A stretch of DNA of 64,000 bases from Schistocerca nitens. Lineage: Eukaryota; Arthropoda; Insecta; Orthoptera; Acrididae. Positions 44,166-55,480 of the stretch are shown here, piece by piece. The stretch covers positions 1,051,280,432 through 1,051,344,431 of the forward strand of contig NC_064614.1 of the NCBI RefSeq assembly GCF_023898315.1, in the 5' to 3' direction. Both the position numbers and the translations under genes were made by a program. Numbering within the stretch: position 1 is the first letter of the stretch; each line of letters starts with the position of its first letter. The notes under the pieces were generated by a model. It did not search any database and was not told where the DNA came from. It saw only the letters and a list, made by a program, of their open reading frames with translations.

Positions 44166-45541
44166 ACATCTACATCATACTCCGCTAGCCACCTAATGGT
44201 GTGTAACGGAGGGTACTTTCGGTACCACTATCTGATCCCTCGAAAGCTGCTCTACTCGTGAATAGTGCGTAGGAAGAATGATTGTCGGTAAGCCTCCGTA
44301 TTCGCTCTAATTTTTTTCGAATTTTCTCCTCGTGGTCAATAGGCGAGATGTATGTGGGGGGAGGTAATGTGTTGTCTGATTCCTCCTGAGATGTGCTGTC
44401 CCGAAATTTCAATAGCAAGTCTCTCCGTGATGCACAACGTCTTTCTTGTAACTTCTGCCAGAGGAGTTTGTTTAGCATCTCCGTAACGCACTTTCGCTAG
44501 CTAAACGATCCCGTGAAAAAACGCGCCGCTCTTCGTTGAATCTCTTGTATCATTCCTACCTTATAGGGATCCAATATAGATAAACAATACTCAAGAATTG
44601 GGCGAACAAGCGCTTTACAAAGCCACTTCTTTCGTGGATGATCTACATTTCCTTAAGATTCTTCCGATGAATCTGAGTTTTGTGTCTGCCTTTCCCACTA
44701 TCTGTTTTATATGGTCATACCACTTCAGGTCGCTCTGGATAGTTACGCCTAGATATTTTACGGCAGACACTGTCTCCAGCTGTTTTTCATCAATAGTGTA
44801 GCTGTACAGTAGTGGATTTCTTTTCCTGTGTATGCGCAATATGTTTTATTTACGTTCAGGGTCAGCTGCCAGAGTCTGCAGCATTCATCAATTCTCTGAA
44901 GGTCGTTCTGCAAATTCTTACTATTTTCTGGCGTTGCTACATTGGTATAAACAACTGCATCATCTACGAATAGCCTTGAAGAGCATCCGACGCTTTCTAC
45001 TGGATCATTTATATATGTTGTGAACAGTAACTGTCCTATCACACTTCCCTGGGGTACTCCGGATATTGCCTTTACATTTGTCGGTTTAAATCCATTAAGA
45101 GCGACGTGTTGAGTACTATCTGCAAGAAACTCGTGAATCCAATCGCTGGTCTGCTTCGATACTCCGTAAGCTCCTGTTTTTTCACTGAACGGCAATGCGG
45201 GGCGGTGTCAAATGCCTTACTGAAATCAAGGAACACGGTACCAGCCTGAGCACCGTTGTCCATTGCTCTGTGGATCTCATGGAGAAATAGAGCGAGATGA
45301 GTTTAGCAGGATCTCTGTTTGCGGAATCCATGTTGATTTTTGTACAGGAGCTGTTCATTTTCCAAAAAACGTCATGATTCTTGAACATAAAACATGTTCC
45401 ATAATTCTACAACAGGTTGATGTCAACGACATCGGTCTTTAATTGTGTAGATCCGTCTTACGGCCATTCTTAAAAACGGGAATGACCTGCGCTTTTTTCC
45501 AGTCGTTAGGTACCTTTCGTTGCTCAAGCGTTCTACGATAT
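44166..45541 (-). pseudogene. CR1/L2-like LINE fragment, RT to 3' end
   Basis: Reading leftward: RTLEQRKVPNDWKKAQVIPVF (about 45470-45535), RPMSLTSTCCRIMEHVL (45385-45440), VFLDFSKAFDTAPH (45195-45240; motif A intact), AISGVPQGSVIGQLLF (45000-45065), RLFVDDAVVYT (44940-44975; the FADD box as FVDD, both aspartates kept), WQLTLNVNKT (44850-44880), then KYLGVTIQSDLKWYDHI (44700-44760) and the C-terminal end MLNKLLWQKLQERR (44430-44478). Several frameshifts. Endonuclease absent, so 5'-truncated. The clade is by general resemblance. Confidence 0.75.
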
Positions 45542-47320
45542 ATTACATCTACATCTACATCTACATCCATACTCCACAAGCCACCTGACGGTGTGTGGCA
45601 GAGGGTACCTTGGGTATCTCTATCGGTTCTCCCTTCTATTCCAGTCTCGTATAGTTCGTGGAAAGAAGGATTGTTGGTATGCTTCTGTGTGGGCTCTAAT
45701 CTCTCTGATTTTATCCTCATGGTCTCTTCGCGAGATATACGTAGGAGGGAGCAGTATAGTGCTTGACTCCTCGGTGAAGGTATGCTCTCGAAACTTCAAC
45801 GAAAGCCCGTACCGAGCTAGTGAGCGTCTCTCCTGCAGAGTCTTCCACTGGAGTTTATCTATCATCTCTGTAACGCTTTCGCACGAAGCGCGCTGCTCTC
45901 CGTTGGATCTTCTCTATCTCTTCTATCAACCCTATGTGGTACGGATCCCACACTGGTGAGCAGTATTCAAGCAGTGGGCGAACAACCGTACTGTAACCTA
46001 CTTCCTTTGTTTTCGGATTGCATTTCCTTAGGATTGTTCCAATGAATCTCAGTCTTTCATCTGCTTTACCGACGATCAACTTTATAAGATCATTCCATTT
46101 TAAATCACTCCTAATGCGTACTCCTAGATCATTTATGGAATTAACTGCTTCCAGTTGCTGACCTGCTATATTGTAGCTAAATAATAAGAGATCTTTCTTT
46201 CTGTGTATTCGCACCACGTTACACTTGTCTACATTGAGATTCAATTGCCATTCCCGGCACCACGCGTCAATTCGCTGCAGATCCTCCTACATTTCAATAC
46301 AATTTTCCATTGTTACAACCTCTAGATATACCACTGCATCATCCGCAAAAAGCCTCAGTGAACTTCCGATGTCATCAACAAGGTCATTTATGTATATTGT
46401 GAATAGCAACGGCCTACGACACTTCCATGTGGCACACCTGAAATCACTCTTACTTCGGAAGACTTTTCTTCATTGAGAATGACATACTGCGTTCTGTATA
46501 CTGATAGAAGGGGAGCATGTTCTTTCGCATAATCTTTATAGAATCTTATAAGTATCTCATCTGGTCCTGAAGCCTTTGCACTACTAAGCGATTGTAGCTG
46601 TCTTTCAATTCCGCTATCGGTTATCTCAATATAAGCCATTTCGTCGTTCGCACGGTATTGAAAGGAGGAATAGTGTTACGATCTTCCACGGTGAAACAGC
46701 TTAGGAAGACCGAATTCAGTATTTCCGCCTTCTATCTGTTATCTTCCGTTTCGGTGCCGGTGTGGTCGCTCAGAGAGTGAATAGAGGATTTTGACCCACT
46801 TACTGAATTTACATACGACCAAACCTCTCAAGGCTTTTACTCAGGTCGTTTGGCAACGTGTTACTTCCGAAATCATTGAACGCTTCTCTCATTGCTCTCC
46901 TTATGCTCGGTTTTGCTTCGTTCAGCTTTTGTTTGAAAGCTAGCATTTTGCTTGCTTTGTATTTGAGATAAAGTGCTCTTCGTTTACTTAGCGCTTTTCT
47001 AACACTGCTATTAAACCATGGTGGATCTTTCCGATCCCTTCAAACGTTATTCGGAACACACTTTTCTAGAGCATATTATACGATACCTTTAAATTTTTTC
47101 CATTTGTTCTCCACATCATCGTTCTCATCGCCGAATATTTGTTGCTGACTGCTGAGATATTCTGAAATATGCATCCTGTCACCCTTGCTGAGCAAATATA
47201 TCTTCCTACCTTTCTTAACATTCCTTGTAGGACCCGTTGTCACAGAAGCTGTCGCAGCTGAATCATCAGCTGATAGGCCAGTGTTTCATAGACGGAATAA
47301 TAAACACGTAGAAGTATCGC
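45542..47320 (-). pseudogene. Second CR1/L2-like LINE fragment, internally deleted
   Basis: Begins at its 3' end with acatct repeats (45544-45570), a simple-repeat tail. Leftward to rightward on the minus strand: pre-RT helix region WFNSSVRKALSKRRALYLKYK (about 46960-47020) and FGDENDDVENKWKKFKGIV (47085-47145); GIERQLQSLSSAKASGPDEI (46550-46610); then directly SGVPHGSVVG (about 46415-46445), RLFADDAVVYLE (46325-46360; catalytic FADD intact), REWQLNLNVDKCNVVRIHRK (46195-46255), LGVRIRSDLKWNDLIKL, LLEYCSPVWDPY (45945-45980). RT motif A and about 120 residues are missing between GPDEI and GVPHG, an internal deletion. Its 3' tail abuts the previous LINE. Confidence 0.75.
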
Positions 47321-48037
47321 AGCCACCTAACACCATCAACCAAAAATGCTAGAAGTTCCTCTACAGCGTAGGAGGAGCCTTTGGTAACAACATGATGGCT
47401 GTCCAGACCATAATGCCGAAGTACTACAGCATGTCTTCACGAACTGTTTCCGAATCGTCGGATTGGGCAGGAACTATACCCAGGCCCGTTCGTTCCCAAG
47501 ATTTGTCGCTTATAGACATTCCATACATGTATTGCTGCTGCCGGTGGTCATTCTGAGCACAAACTGTGATGGTGAGTTGTTTCGTTACTGGTCGGAATCC
47601 ACATGAGTGTATGCACTTGTGTTATCCTTTAGTGTGTTCTTTCGCGGTTATTATAGAAGTGTCGGTGAGGAACTTTTTGACACACGATCCTAGAAGAAAG
47701 ACCCCTAACATTCTAATGTACGCTGCTTTAAGTTGGTTAATATCAATAGGCGTTATTCCATTCAAAAAAGTGTATTTTAACGCAGAAAATTCACTTTCTA
47801 CCTATTATTACAATATTTTAACTGGCCAACCATACGAGCACCTGACTAACAATCCATTCTGTGAAAACAGCACATCAATATCACTTTCCACTTCCACAAT
47901 ATTTCCAGTACCAGTTTTAGGTAAGTCACCCTGTACATATTTCGGGTACCAATTTTAGGTAACTCACCCTGTGCATATTGTACAGGCCGCAGAGTCGTTC
48001 ACTTGAAAAAAAGTTCACGTCGGCCTCTGATAGGAGC
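47321..48037. other. Unassigned stretch with an unrecognised 130-codon frame
   Basis: The frame at 47566-47958 (+) has hydrophobic segments (AALSWLISIGVIPF) but no recognised family, and lies in AT-rich sequence. A partial tandem repeat (accagttttaggtaagtcac at 47911, accaattttaggtaactcac at 47949) ends it. I do not call it a gene. Confidence 0.3.
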
Positions 48038-48160
48038 TGTGTCTCCTCCAACCTGCTGCCACTCCATCGAGCGCGTAACCGTCAGTTCCACATGAAGCCC
48101 CACTGAAAGTGACCGACTATCTCATGCCAGCGGTAAAGAAGCCTCGGTACACAGCCCAGA

Positions 48161-48198
<38 letters not shown>

Positions 48199-48424
48199 AG
48201 GGATCAGCTGAATGACAGAGGACAGCCAGTGACATACGGTAGTCACATGATAATGTCCGTCTTCTCGCTCTGCAATGTAGCTTTCTTGTTGGGCATCCGC
48301 AGAGTGTTCACCACAGATCGGATGCACATTCTTCACTTCGCCATTCTTCACAGAGGCGCCTCTTCGATCTCAGCATTAGCAGTGAGTCCTCTCTGAAACC
48401 CACATCCGCAGTCGTTGCAATAAC
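48038..48424 (-). repeat. Probable 3' LTR of the Gypsy-type element
   Basis: Matches 57069-57423: tgtctcctccaacctgctgc against tgtccccttcaacccgctgc, gaaagtgaccgac against gaaagtgactgatg, ttcttgttgggc against tcttgttgggcc, and gagtcctctctg against gagacctctctg. Contains a GA microsatellite (48165-48194). Purine-rich sequence (minus: agtggaggataagc) lies next to it as a possible polypurine tract. Confidence 0.65.
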
Positions 48425-48719
48425 AGCTTATCCTCCACTACGAGGTGACCCGAGAACTGGAACAGGAGAGCAGAGCATAAAACAAGTCTCTCAGCAAAAA
48501 CACGATGACAGGATCTCCGACTTTGGCCCAAAGCTAATTGTAAGAAGGAAAGCCAGGAATCGTAAAGCAACCACGACAAATCGTAAATTTCAAAAACATT
48601 CATGAAGAAATGGGTCACATACGATCTGTGAGGTACCTCTAAAAGAGGTTGCATCACTAGAATATTACATCTCATAATATCTTAACCAGTTAATTATCCG
48701 CTTAACTAAACTAGAGACA

Positions 48720-49870
48720 AATACTCTGTTGATTTTCCGTGTTTGCAGATTTTTAACAAGAAGAGTTACCAGTGTCATGAATTACAGGATCACCCACAGC
48801 CCAGGACAGGGGCAACATGTTCTGTCAAAGCTTAATCCTGTGCCTACTACGCTTGTGAAAGTTTTCTTATAAAAACGTTCTGTCTGTGCACAAGTGAGCT
48901 TGGCTGCCGACCTGTGTTATAATTTGCATTCGTCTCTCTGATGTACGGTCTGGATGTTGGCCTTTAAACGTTTCTAGTTCTGCCTATGATATTTGGCTTG
49001 CTATCCTCGGCAAGCAAATCATTGGTCGATCACAAGTTGCAGACAACAGATTTGGGAGTGTATGAGAGCATCAACGTCGTTGGTGTAGTTCTGTGACACT
49101 CTTGACAGGCCGTTTTAAAAGCAAAGCTAATTCAGGGAATTTTGATCGGTCCCACCTGTTCTGACCTCCATCGTGGAAGCAATCAACATGGGCTTCAAAT
49201 TCCGATTCACCCATCTCTAAGCATAGCATGGAGTTGTAGTGACTTGCAGAATAGAGCTTTCAAATAAAAACTCTCCCGACCCAATGATGACAGTGTTATC
49301 GCTTATGGTACCTCTCGGAGGATGAAAACTGTAAACTTTGTTCTTCAAACATTTAACAGTTATAGCTGCCATCGTTATATTGGTCGGTGTTAATCAGTCA
49401 AAGCACGAGAAAGCTTCTGTGATAACGAAAATGTACTTATTGCCTTTGCTGGACTTTGGCAAGTGTCCCAGATAATCAATAAAAACTCTTTCCATATGCT
49501 CAGTTTCTCTTCTGGATGTTAGTAGCTCAACGTTGCGTGTTTACGTTAGGTTTGCTTATTTTGCAGTTGCTGGCTGACCTTTTAATGACCCCAGTTCCAC
49601 CTTTCCAAGTAAAGTAGTATTTTATCTTCATCCAGATATTAAAAATTCCTTCTTCAAACCCACCCCCTCGATGGATCCGTGCTAAAATTTAAAATCCACT
49701 GGCATCAACTATTCGGGAAGCACTGTTTTATTGTTTCCTTCCTGCTGATCGGTATAGCGACTATGCCGTTCTTGATGCGATATGGCTTCAGTTGTTGCCC
49801 GCTCTTTAACTTCTGCTTAATGTCGCAGACGCAAGCGTCTTGATTTTACAGGTGCTTAAATCCCCATAAA
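48720..49870 (-). pseudogene. Gypsy-type integrase, decayed
   Basis: Minus strand reads MERVFIDYLGHLPKSSKGNK, YIFVITEAFSCF (49408-49500), which is the start of the integrase core with the first catalytic D in FIDYLG. Next are KCLKNKVYSFHPPRGTISDN (49290-49350), with the second D in SDN, and a C-terminal part with KRLKANIQTVHQRDE and AKLTCAQTERFYKK (48850-48985). Stops and frame changes are frequent. Integrase would join the element's DNA to the chromosome. It is cut off from RNase H by a DNA transposon at 49930-51481. Confidence 0.75.
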
Positions 49871-49929
49871 CCACTGGTAACCCAGTCTATACATGGTTAA
49901 CACTATGCTGACTACTCGCTTGCTTGATA

Positions 49930-51481
49930 CAGGGTGTTTCAAAAATGACACCGGTATATTTGAAACGGCAATAAAAACTAAACGAGCAGCGATAGAAATA
50001 CACCGTTTGTTGCAATATGCTTGGGACAACAGTACATTTTCAGGCGGACAAACTTTCGAGATTACAGTAGTTACAATTTTCAACAACAGATGGCGCTGCA
50101 AGTGATGTGAAAGATATAGAAGACAACGCAGTCTGTGGGTGCGCCATTCTGTGCGTCGTCTTTCTGCTGTAAGCGTGTGCTGTTCACAACGTGCAAGTGT
50201 GCTGTAGACAACATGGTTTATTCCTTAGAACAGAGGATTTTTCTGGTGTTGGAATTCCACCGCCTAGAACACAGTGTTGTTGCAACAAGACGAAGTTTTC
50301 AACGGAGGTTTAATGTAACCAAAGGACCGAAAAGCGATACAATAAAGGATCTGTTTGAAAAATTTCAACGGACTGGGAACGTGACGGATGAACGTGCTGG
50401 AAAGGTAGGGCGACTGCGTATGGCAACCACAGAGGGCAACGCGCAGCTAGTGGAGCAGGTGATCCAACAGCGGCCTCGGGTTTCCGTTCGCCGTGTTGCA
50501 GCTGCGGTCCAAATGACGCCAACGTCCACGTATCGTCTCATGCGCCAGAGTTTACACCTCTATCCATACAAAATTCAAACGCGGCAACCCCTCAGCGCCG
50601 CTACCATTGCTGCACGAGAGACATTCGCTAACGATATAGTGCACAGGATTGATGACAGCGATATGCACGTGGGCAGCATTTGGTTTACTGACGAAGCTTA
50701 TTTTTACCTGGACGGCTTCGTCAATAAACAGAACTGGCGCATATGGGGAACCGAAAAGCCCCATGTTGCAGTCCCATCGTCCCTGCATCCTCAAAAAGTA
50801 CTGGTCTGGGCCGCCATGTCTTCCAAAGGAATCATTGGCCCATTTTTAAGATCCGAAACGATTACTGCATCACGCTATCTGGACATTCTTCGTGAATTTG
50901 TGGCGGTACAAACTGCCTTAGACGACACTGCGAATTCCTCGTGGTTTATGCAAGATGGTGCCCGGCCACATCGCACGGCCGACGTCTTTAATTTCCTGAA
51001 TGAATATTTCGATGATCGTGTGATTGCTTCGGGCTATCCGAAACATACAGGAGGCGGCGTGGATTGGCCTCCCTATTCGCCAGACATGAACCCCTGTGAC
51101 TTCTTTCTGTGGGGACACTTGAAAGACCAGGTGTACCGCCAGAATCCAGAAACAATTGAACAGCTGAAGCACAGTACATCTCATCTGCATGTGAAGCCAT
51201 TCCGCCAGACACGTTGTCAAAGGTTTCGGGTAATTTCATTCAGAGACTACGCCATATTATTGCTACGCATGGTGGATATGTGGAAAATATCGTACTATAG
51301 AGTTTCCCAGACCGCAGCGCCATCTGTTGTTGAAAATTGTAACTACAGTAATTTCGAAAGTTTGTCTGCCTGAAAATGTACTGTTGTCCCAAGCATATTG
51401 CAACAAACGGTGTATTTCTATCGCTGCTCGTTTAGTTTTTATTGCCGTTTCAAATATACCGGTCATTTTTGAAACACCCTG
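49930..51481 (+). mobile_element. Mariner-like transposon with long inverted repeats
   Basis: 1552 bp. Ends start cagggtgtttcaaaaatgac and pair as inverted repeats for about 170 bp (49930-50100 against 51310-51481) with only a few differences, including a 3-base gap near position 20. TA flanks both sides (49928-49929 and 51482-51483). Contains a nearly intact transposase. It inserted into the Gypsy-type pol. Confidence 0.93.
50213..51300 (+). pseudogene. Mariner-like transposase, one late frameshift
   Basis: Start ATG at 50213 (MVYSLEQRIFLVLEFHRLEH). HTH DNA-binding part (residues about 1-120: SFQRRFNVTKGP, RVSVRRVAAAVQMTPTSTYRL). DDE core: SIWFTDEAYFYLDGF (first D), VLVWAAMSSKGIIGPF, SSWFMQDGARPHRTADV (second D), DWPPYSPDMNPCDFFLWGHL (third D). 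By my count 47 residues lie between the second and third D, against 34 in mariner. An extra ca at about 51170-51173 shifts the frame; read past it, the expected ending (AIPPDTLSKVSG, HGGYVENIVL, stop at 51298-51300) is intact. Otherwise the frame is open, so this is a young copy disabled by one small change. Confidence 0.88.
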
Positions 51482-51483
51482 TA

Positions 51484-53190
51484 GCTTCATTATAGTTGCA
51501 AGCACCGCTCTCAATCTTCCCGTTTTCCGCATCCTCCTGCTAACGTAGGCCTTAAGCTATCCCTGACTACACTCTCCGTACCCCTCACATGTTTAACATT
51601 CAGTTGAAATGCACAGTTCATTATGGCCCATTTTGCTATCCGACCTGCCCTACAAAGTCTACCTAGAATCCAACTAATAGCTTCATTATCAGTCCCCAGA
51701 CTAAGTCGTTTGTGCTCTTAGTAAAACTTTAATTTTTACAGGGCAAATAGGACAACAACGCTTCAAATTGGTACACTGGATGTTTTCTTATAAGTGGTAT
51801 TAAGCATGGGATGCTGTCTCCCCTTTCCATCTATCCACAATAAAATGGTGGTAGTCCCCATCATAGAGGCATCGGTTTGAGATATAGAGCGCTTAGAAAA
51901 TCCAGAGACCACCAGTGCCACAGCACTGGCTAACGGTTGCTTTAAGCCATCGAACGCCGTCCACTGAATTTCAGACCGCTCAAAATTGCTTCCTTTCGCA
52001 ATTAGTTTTGCGTCGCGGCCAACTGTGCAAAGCTGGGTATAGATCTGCTAAAACAAATTCCCATTCCAATTAACTTTTCCACTTCATTACTATTCTTGGG
52101 TGGTCGAAACTTCGCGATAGCAGAGGTGCGACATTTATCTATCTGTGCTCCTCGTCCAGACACAATATGCACGAGAAATGATATTTCACGGTGGGCTAAA
52201 TCAACTTTGAATGGTTTCGCGGTCAGCCCGGTATCTCGTAAACGCTGCAAGAGTGCTCTAAGGTACTCCACATGCCTCTCAAAAGTACTACTAAAAATAA
52301 TTATAGCATATAAATAGTGAAAGAGAAACTTAAATTTTATTGATCCACAAGTCTTGTCTAACAACGGTGATAATAAGGCAGTCCCTGTTAACAGCCCACA
52401 TATTACGCGACTAAACTTATAAAGTTTGAAGTCAGTACAGAATATAGTCGCTGCTTTGGACTCCTCAGCCAGATGAATCTGATGATGCACTTTATTGAGC
52501 TCTGAGACGGTAAAATATTGAATCCCCATAAACCATGAAAAACATGTGTGCAAATCCGGCTGTGGCGTTGATTTCAGAATAATTATTTTTTTGAAAATTT
52601 AAAACTCTGTAACAGGGTAACATCCGGAAACGACCACCCTCAAGCTTAGGAACCAAAACAGTGGGTAAGGAATAGGAAAAGATTGACGGTCTTATAGCCC
52701 AGCTCCAATAATTTGTTACTATTTGGCCCAACTGCTTCATTTTGAGTGGTGAAAGCATGTAAGGAGCCTGCCTTAGTGGTCCTTGATCAGTGAGTTGTAT
52801 CTGATATCCAGTTTTCTCTTTTATGCCTAATTTAGTCTCAACACTTGTGGAATCCTTTATATGATCTGCTGCAACACATTCACTTTAGATTGTGACAATT
52901 GTTTCGACGAGATTACTCGGTTTCCTCAGCCACCTGATCTACAATACTACTAATCAACTCTTGCGCCACATGCGGGCAAGCTGCAAAACTCTGCTCGAAC
53001 CCTCTTGGCTTCGCATCGTGTCACTCAACCTAATACTTCCGATTTCCAAACCCACCTCTTCTAACTTGTTAACACTCTCAATGCGCGTTAAAAGTATTAA
53101 CGTAAATTCATCTTGTGATTTTAATCGTTCAGCTGCGTTCTGAATAATTCCTATTTCATGTACGTTTATCAGCAGGGCTTCCACACAGGG
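51484..53190 (-). pseudogene. Gypsy-type reverse transcriptase and RNase H, decayed
   Basis: Minus strand, in order: KLEEVGLEIGSIRLSD (upstream, 53040-53090), QIVTNYWSWAIRPSIFSYSL with PTVLVPKLEGGRFRM (52620-52720), IQYFTVSELNKVHHQIHLAE (52450-52530; motif A region), FSRVICGLLTGTALL (52380-52420), FLFHYLYAIIIFSSTFERHV (52265-52325), where the YLDD box reads YLYA and both aspartates are lost, HREISFLVHIVSGRGAQIDK (52130-52190), and KFRPPKNSNEVEKLIGMG (52060-52110). RNase H remnants: ISQTDASMMGTTTILL (51830-51880) and TDNEAISWI, GRIAKWAIMNCAFQLNVKHV (51595-51700). Stops and shifts throughout. It would have copied the element's RNA into DNA. Confidence 0.8.
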
Positions 53191-53280
53191 AAAAATTACA
53201 GTTATATAATGGTGAATAATATTTGTTAGTTAGTTCACGTATAAGGCTATCCAGCACAAAATATTCACAAATTTTTCTAT

Positions 53281-54239
53281 GTTGTTGTTGTGGTCTTCAG
53301 TGCAGAGACTGGTTTGATGCAGCTGTCATCTCCAAGTATCTACTGCAACCTACATCCTTCTGAATCTCCTTATCGTATTCATCTCTTGGTCTCCCTGTAC
53401 GAATTTTACCCTCCACGCTACCCTCCAACACTAAATTTGTGATCCCTTGATGCCTTCGAAGATGTCCTACCAACCGATCCCTACTTCTAGAGAAGTTGTG
53501 CCACCAACTTCTCTTCTCCCCAATTCTATTCAATAACTCCTCATTAGTTATGTGATCTACCCATCTAATCTTTAGCATTCTTCTGTAGCACCACATTTCG
53601 GAAGCTTCTGTTCTCTTCTTGTCCCAAAAATATTTATCGTCCATGTTTCACTTCCATACATGGTTACACTCCATACAGGTATTTTCAGAAACGACTTCCT
53701 GACACTTAAATGTATACTCGATGTTAACAAATGTCTCTTCTTCAGAAACGCTTTCCTTGGCATTGCCGGTCTACATTTTATATCCTCTCTAATTCGACCA
53801 TCATCAGTTATTTTGCTCCCCAAATAGCAAAACGCATTTACTACTTTAAGTGTCTCATTACCTAATCTAATTCCCTCAGCATCAACCGACTTAATTCGAC
53901 TACATTCCATTATTCATGTTTCGCTTTCGTTGATGTTCATCTTGTATCTCCCTTTCAAGAAACTATCCCTTCTGTTTAACTGCTCTTCCAGGTCCTTTGC
54001 TGTCTCTGACAGAATTACCATGTCATCGGTGAACCTCAAATTTTTATTTCTTCTCCATGGATTTCAATTCCTATTCCGAGTTTTCTTTTGTTTCCTTTAC
54101 TGCTTGCTCAATGTACAGACTAAATAACATCGGGGATAGGCTACAACCCCGTCTCACTCCCTTCCCAAACACTGCTTCCCTTTCATGCCACTCGATTCTT
54201 ATAAGTGCCATCTGGTTTCTGTACATATTGTAAATAGTG
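53281..54239 (-). mobile_element. RTE-like LINE 3' fragment with perfect target duplication
   Basis: Minus strand: LEEQLNRR-type and FTDDMVILSET-like RT end (about 53960-54060), NAFCYLGSKITDDGRIREDI (53790-53840), PVWSVTMYGSETWTI (53650-53690), EMWCYRRMLKIRWVDHITNE (53540-53600), RLVGHLRRHQGITNLVLEG (53415-53475) and GRPRDEYDKEIQKDVG (53345-53390). The 3' end is a tgttgttgttg simple tail at 53281. The 11-bp aatttttctat at 53270-53280 and 54240-54250 is the target duplication. Only the last 960 bp of the LINE were inserted, the usual 5' truncation. Same family type as the LINE at 7.2-9.4 kb. Confidence 0.9.
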
Positions 54240-54250
54240 AATTTTTCTAT

Positions 54251-54599
54251 AATAAATGTAAATTAATTCCTGACCCAATTGGCTCCCTAATGTACCGACG
54301 TAATTTCCCTTGACAGCAGATACGGCAACGCAAAAAATTCCTTACCTTCCAACAGAAGTACACTTACATGCTCCTGAATTTCAAAGACTAAATAACAGCA
54401 CATTTTGTGTGTGCTGGACATACTCCCTATCGACAACTCCAGCACTGTCTGAAAGAGACGAAACTGTGGATTATGTGTAATTATAGGTTTATTTGGCGTA
54501 GAGAAATCTGCAATAGTTCTCGGGTACTGAACCGAGTGGTGTCGTCCAAAAGGAGCAATATTTCAGCATATCGACTGCTTGCAGCCTTCAGGCACTTCT
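54251..54599. other. Undetermined part of the Gypsy-type element
   Basis: No motif recognised. By position it should be protease or gag sequence of the minus-strand element. Confidence 0.3.
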
Positions 54600-54988
54600 A
54601 ATGACTGGTCTTCTGGCATGGCTACAATGCTTCTTCATCCTCTTAGGCAGTTATGACAGGAGCAGACCTCCTCGTAGACTGCCGGCGGTCTTTAGTCACG
54701 ATCAAGGTGGGTCCCAGGCCTTGCTTAATTGAAAACCGCTGTCCTGATTTATTAGTCTATCATGCAGTCGGGTCTCTGAAACATCTTTGAGAACGCAATC
54801 CCTGTAGGTGTTGCTACAGCTTGATCTCGTCAGAATTCATGGTATGTTCGTGAGAGACGCAGTGCTCCGCCCGCAGCGGTCTTCGTCAGCTGAACGTTGT
54901 CAGCGTGGCGTTTATGCTCATTGCATATCTCTTGAACTGTCAGGATAGCTGACCTACCCAGATTTTCTCACACTGGAAAGGGATGAGT
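54600..54988 (-). pseudogene. Penelope-like element C-terminal fragment (GIY-YIG)
   Basis: Minus strand reads IPFQCEKIWVGQLS near 54940-54985 (the start of the GIY-YIG endonuclease, with W-V-G in place of Y-I-G), then RAEHCVSHEHTMN in the same region where Penelope proteins have AEHxxxxGHxI. The end INQDSGFQLSKAWDP (54715-54765) is the typical Penelope C-terminus. Broken by stops and frame changes. Only the last third of the protein is present. Confidence 0.65.
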
Positions 54989-55480
54989 AGTCTACCCAGG
55001 GACATACCGTCAACCATGACGACATCAGGTGTCGCAACACTTCAAGACCTTCTGGGACGATATTCGCAAGAAAACTGTAGCTATCGATTACATGAAGAAC
55101 TAATTAATACGAACAGCTGTTTTCAATTAAGCAGGGCCTGGGACCCAGCCTTGAGCATGACCAAAGCACAGTGGCAATGTGCGTGTAGGTCCGCTCCAAT
55201 CGTGACAACTAATGAGGACGAAGAAGCATCGTCGCCACGCCCACAGAGCTCCTCATGCTACTGAAGACCCTGGATCGACGCCCGACGTCGTGCCTCTCCC
55301 ACCAAAGCAACAGGTCCGCACCCGGAGGCAGCTAGCAGGAGACAGTGCGAAATGATTTAAAGGCGTCACACATCAGATATCACTCAGTAATCAGAAACGC
55401 CTGAAGATGGCTAGAAGTCAGCTTGCCGAAATATCACGCCTTTTGGACGGTACTACTCAGCTGACTACGCGGGAACTATT
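54989..55480 (+). pseudogene. Second Penelope-like fragment, opposite orientation
   Basis: Plus strand reads SGVATLQDLLGRYSQEN, then LINTNSCFQLSRAWDPALS (55100-55160), the same C-terminal box as the neighbouring minus fragment (NQDSGFQLSKAWDP). A 3' untranslated part follows with cctgaagatggctagaagtc (about 55400), a stretch I recall from Penelope 3' ends. The two fragments are head to head, forming an inverted pair. Confidence 0.65.

Noticed and set aside
47566-47958. Novel 130-residue gene
   Set aside because: No recognised motif, AT-rich flanks and a repeat at its end. Open by chance is more likely.
48165-48194. GA microsatellite as regulatory element
   Set aside because: A similar GA run occurs in the second LTR-like copy at 57165-57211; it is an ordinary microsatellite in a repeat, with no evidence for a GAGA-type function.
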